DNA from: G020354085 sp964629975
Lineage (GTDB): Bacteria; Pseudomonadota; Gammaproteobacteria; Acidiferrobacterales; Sulfurifustaceae
DNA: 13,107 nucleotides
Direction: 5' to 3'
Assembly: GCA_964629975.1 (NCBI GenBank)
Contig: CAZVUN010000087.1
Location: 1-13,107 of the forward strand
In this document: piece after piece, positions 12,989 to 13,107 of the stretch
Layout: each line of letters starts with the position of its first letter
Position numbering within the stretch: position 1 is the first letter of the stretch
The notes under the pieces: model-generated
The model's database searches: none
The model's input: only the letters and a program-made list of their open reading frames with translations
Told to the model about the DNA's origin: nothing
Made by a program: the position numbers and the translations under genes

Positions 12989-13107
12989 ATGAATCGACGT
13001 TCCGTGCTGTCACCGCTTGCTACCGGCCTGCTCGCCGGCGCGCTGGCGCTGGGCGCGGCGGCCTTCGGCGCCGACGCGCCGGCCGCCGCGGCAGCGCCAC
13101 CCGGCGC
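12989..13107 (+). CDS. Exported protein, 5' fragment (39 residues)
   Basis: Only the N-terminus is present; the gene runs off the right edge. The start is the ATG at 12989 with GAGGAGG ending eight bases upstream, one of the best SDs in the window. The peptide begins MNRRSVLSPLATGLLAGALA and continues LGAAAFGADAPAAAAAPP: a short basic n-region, a hydrophobic core and a probable signal peptidase I site near AFGADA. The mature part seen is only an Ala/Pro-rich stretch, so the family cannot be recognised. The position after a NapC/NirT-type quinol dehydrogenase makes a periplasmic redox enzyme or multiheme cytochrome a reasonable guess, but nothing in the visible residues proves it. Confidence 0.75.
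   Translation, partial: MNRRSVLSPLATGLLAGALALGAAAFGADAPAAAAAPPG

Noticed and set aside
1..13107. CRISPR arrays, tRNA/rRNA genes, insertion sequences, attachment sites
   Set aside because: No regularly spaced repeats, cloverleaf-like sequences, transposase motifs or terminal inverted repeats were seen by reading both strands.

Overview
The window is a GC-rich, gene-dense chromosomal segment. It most resembles a sulfur-oxidising gammaproteobacterium, for example the Chromatiales/Acidiferrobacterales type. That is inference: it rests on flavocytochrome c sulfide dehydrogenase (FccAB), a LpoB-type activator of a class A PBP, gamma-like PriA, and high GC with lipoprotein and Tat signals typical of Proteobacteria. 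No phage, IS, tRNA, rRNA or CRISPR signature was seen.

Left part (1-4952): the 5' end of priA (minus, cut by the window edge) is followed by a gene-free stretch of about 500 bp. That stretch is locally AT-rich and holds two perfect DnaA boxes. Next come a nitroreductase-family gene (plus), a membrane-bound GGDEF-EAL c-di-GMP protein (minus) and a fructosamine-kinase-family gene (plus).

Middle (4949-8595, minus): an apparent operon of four exported lipoproteins, transcribed right to left: LPP20-type, LpoB-type, COG3014-type, then a second, longer LPP20-type. Three of the four gene borders can be read. They show a TGATG overlap and a 2-nt gap with the SD inside the previous gene, which suggests translational coupling. 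The lpoB/COG3014 border is broken by ten Ns between a G8 and a C12 tract. LpoB homologues activate penicillin-binding protein 1B, so the operon probably serves the cell envelope. A short divergent promoter region with a clean dyad separates it from a beta-CASP metallo-beta-lactamase nuclease gene (plus).

Right part (10102-13107, plus): a respiratory/sulfur module. fccA (monoheme cytochrome c) and fccB (Tat-exported FAD subunit) form a sulfide dehydrogenase operon that ends in a strong intrinsic terminator. Behind it lies a tetraheme NapC/NirT-family quinol dehydrogenase followed by the start of an exported protein cut by the window end. The upstream regions of both units carry the same TTGAC-N4-GTCAA palindrome, an FNR/CRP-family-like operator. 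This suggests that sulfide oxidation and the NapC-type electron branch share one regulator.

Recurring small-scale patterns: three upstream regions on the left share GTGCTANA extended -10 elements, two of them placed so that the mRNA would be almost leaderless. Both convergent gene pairs end on a single shared CTAG that supplies both TAG stops.
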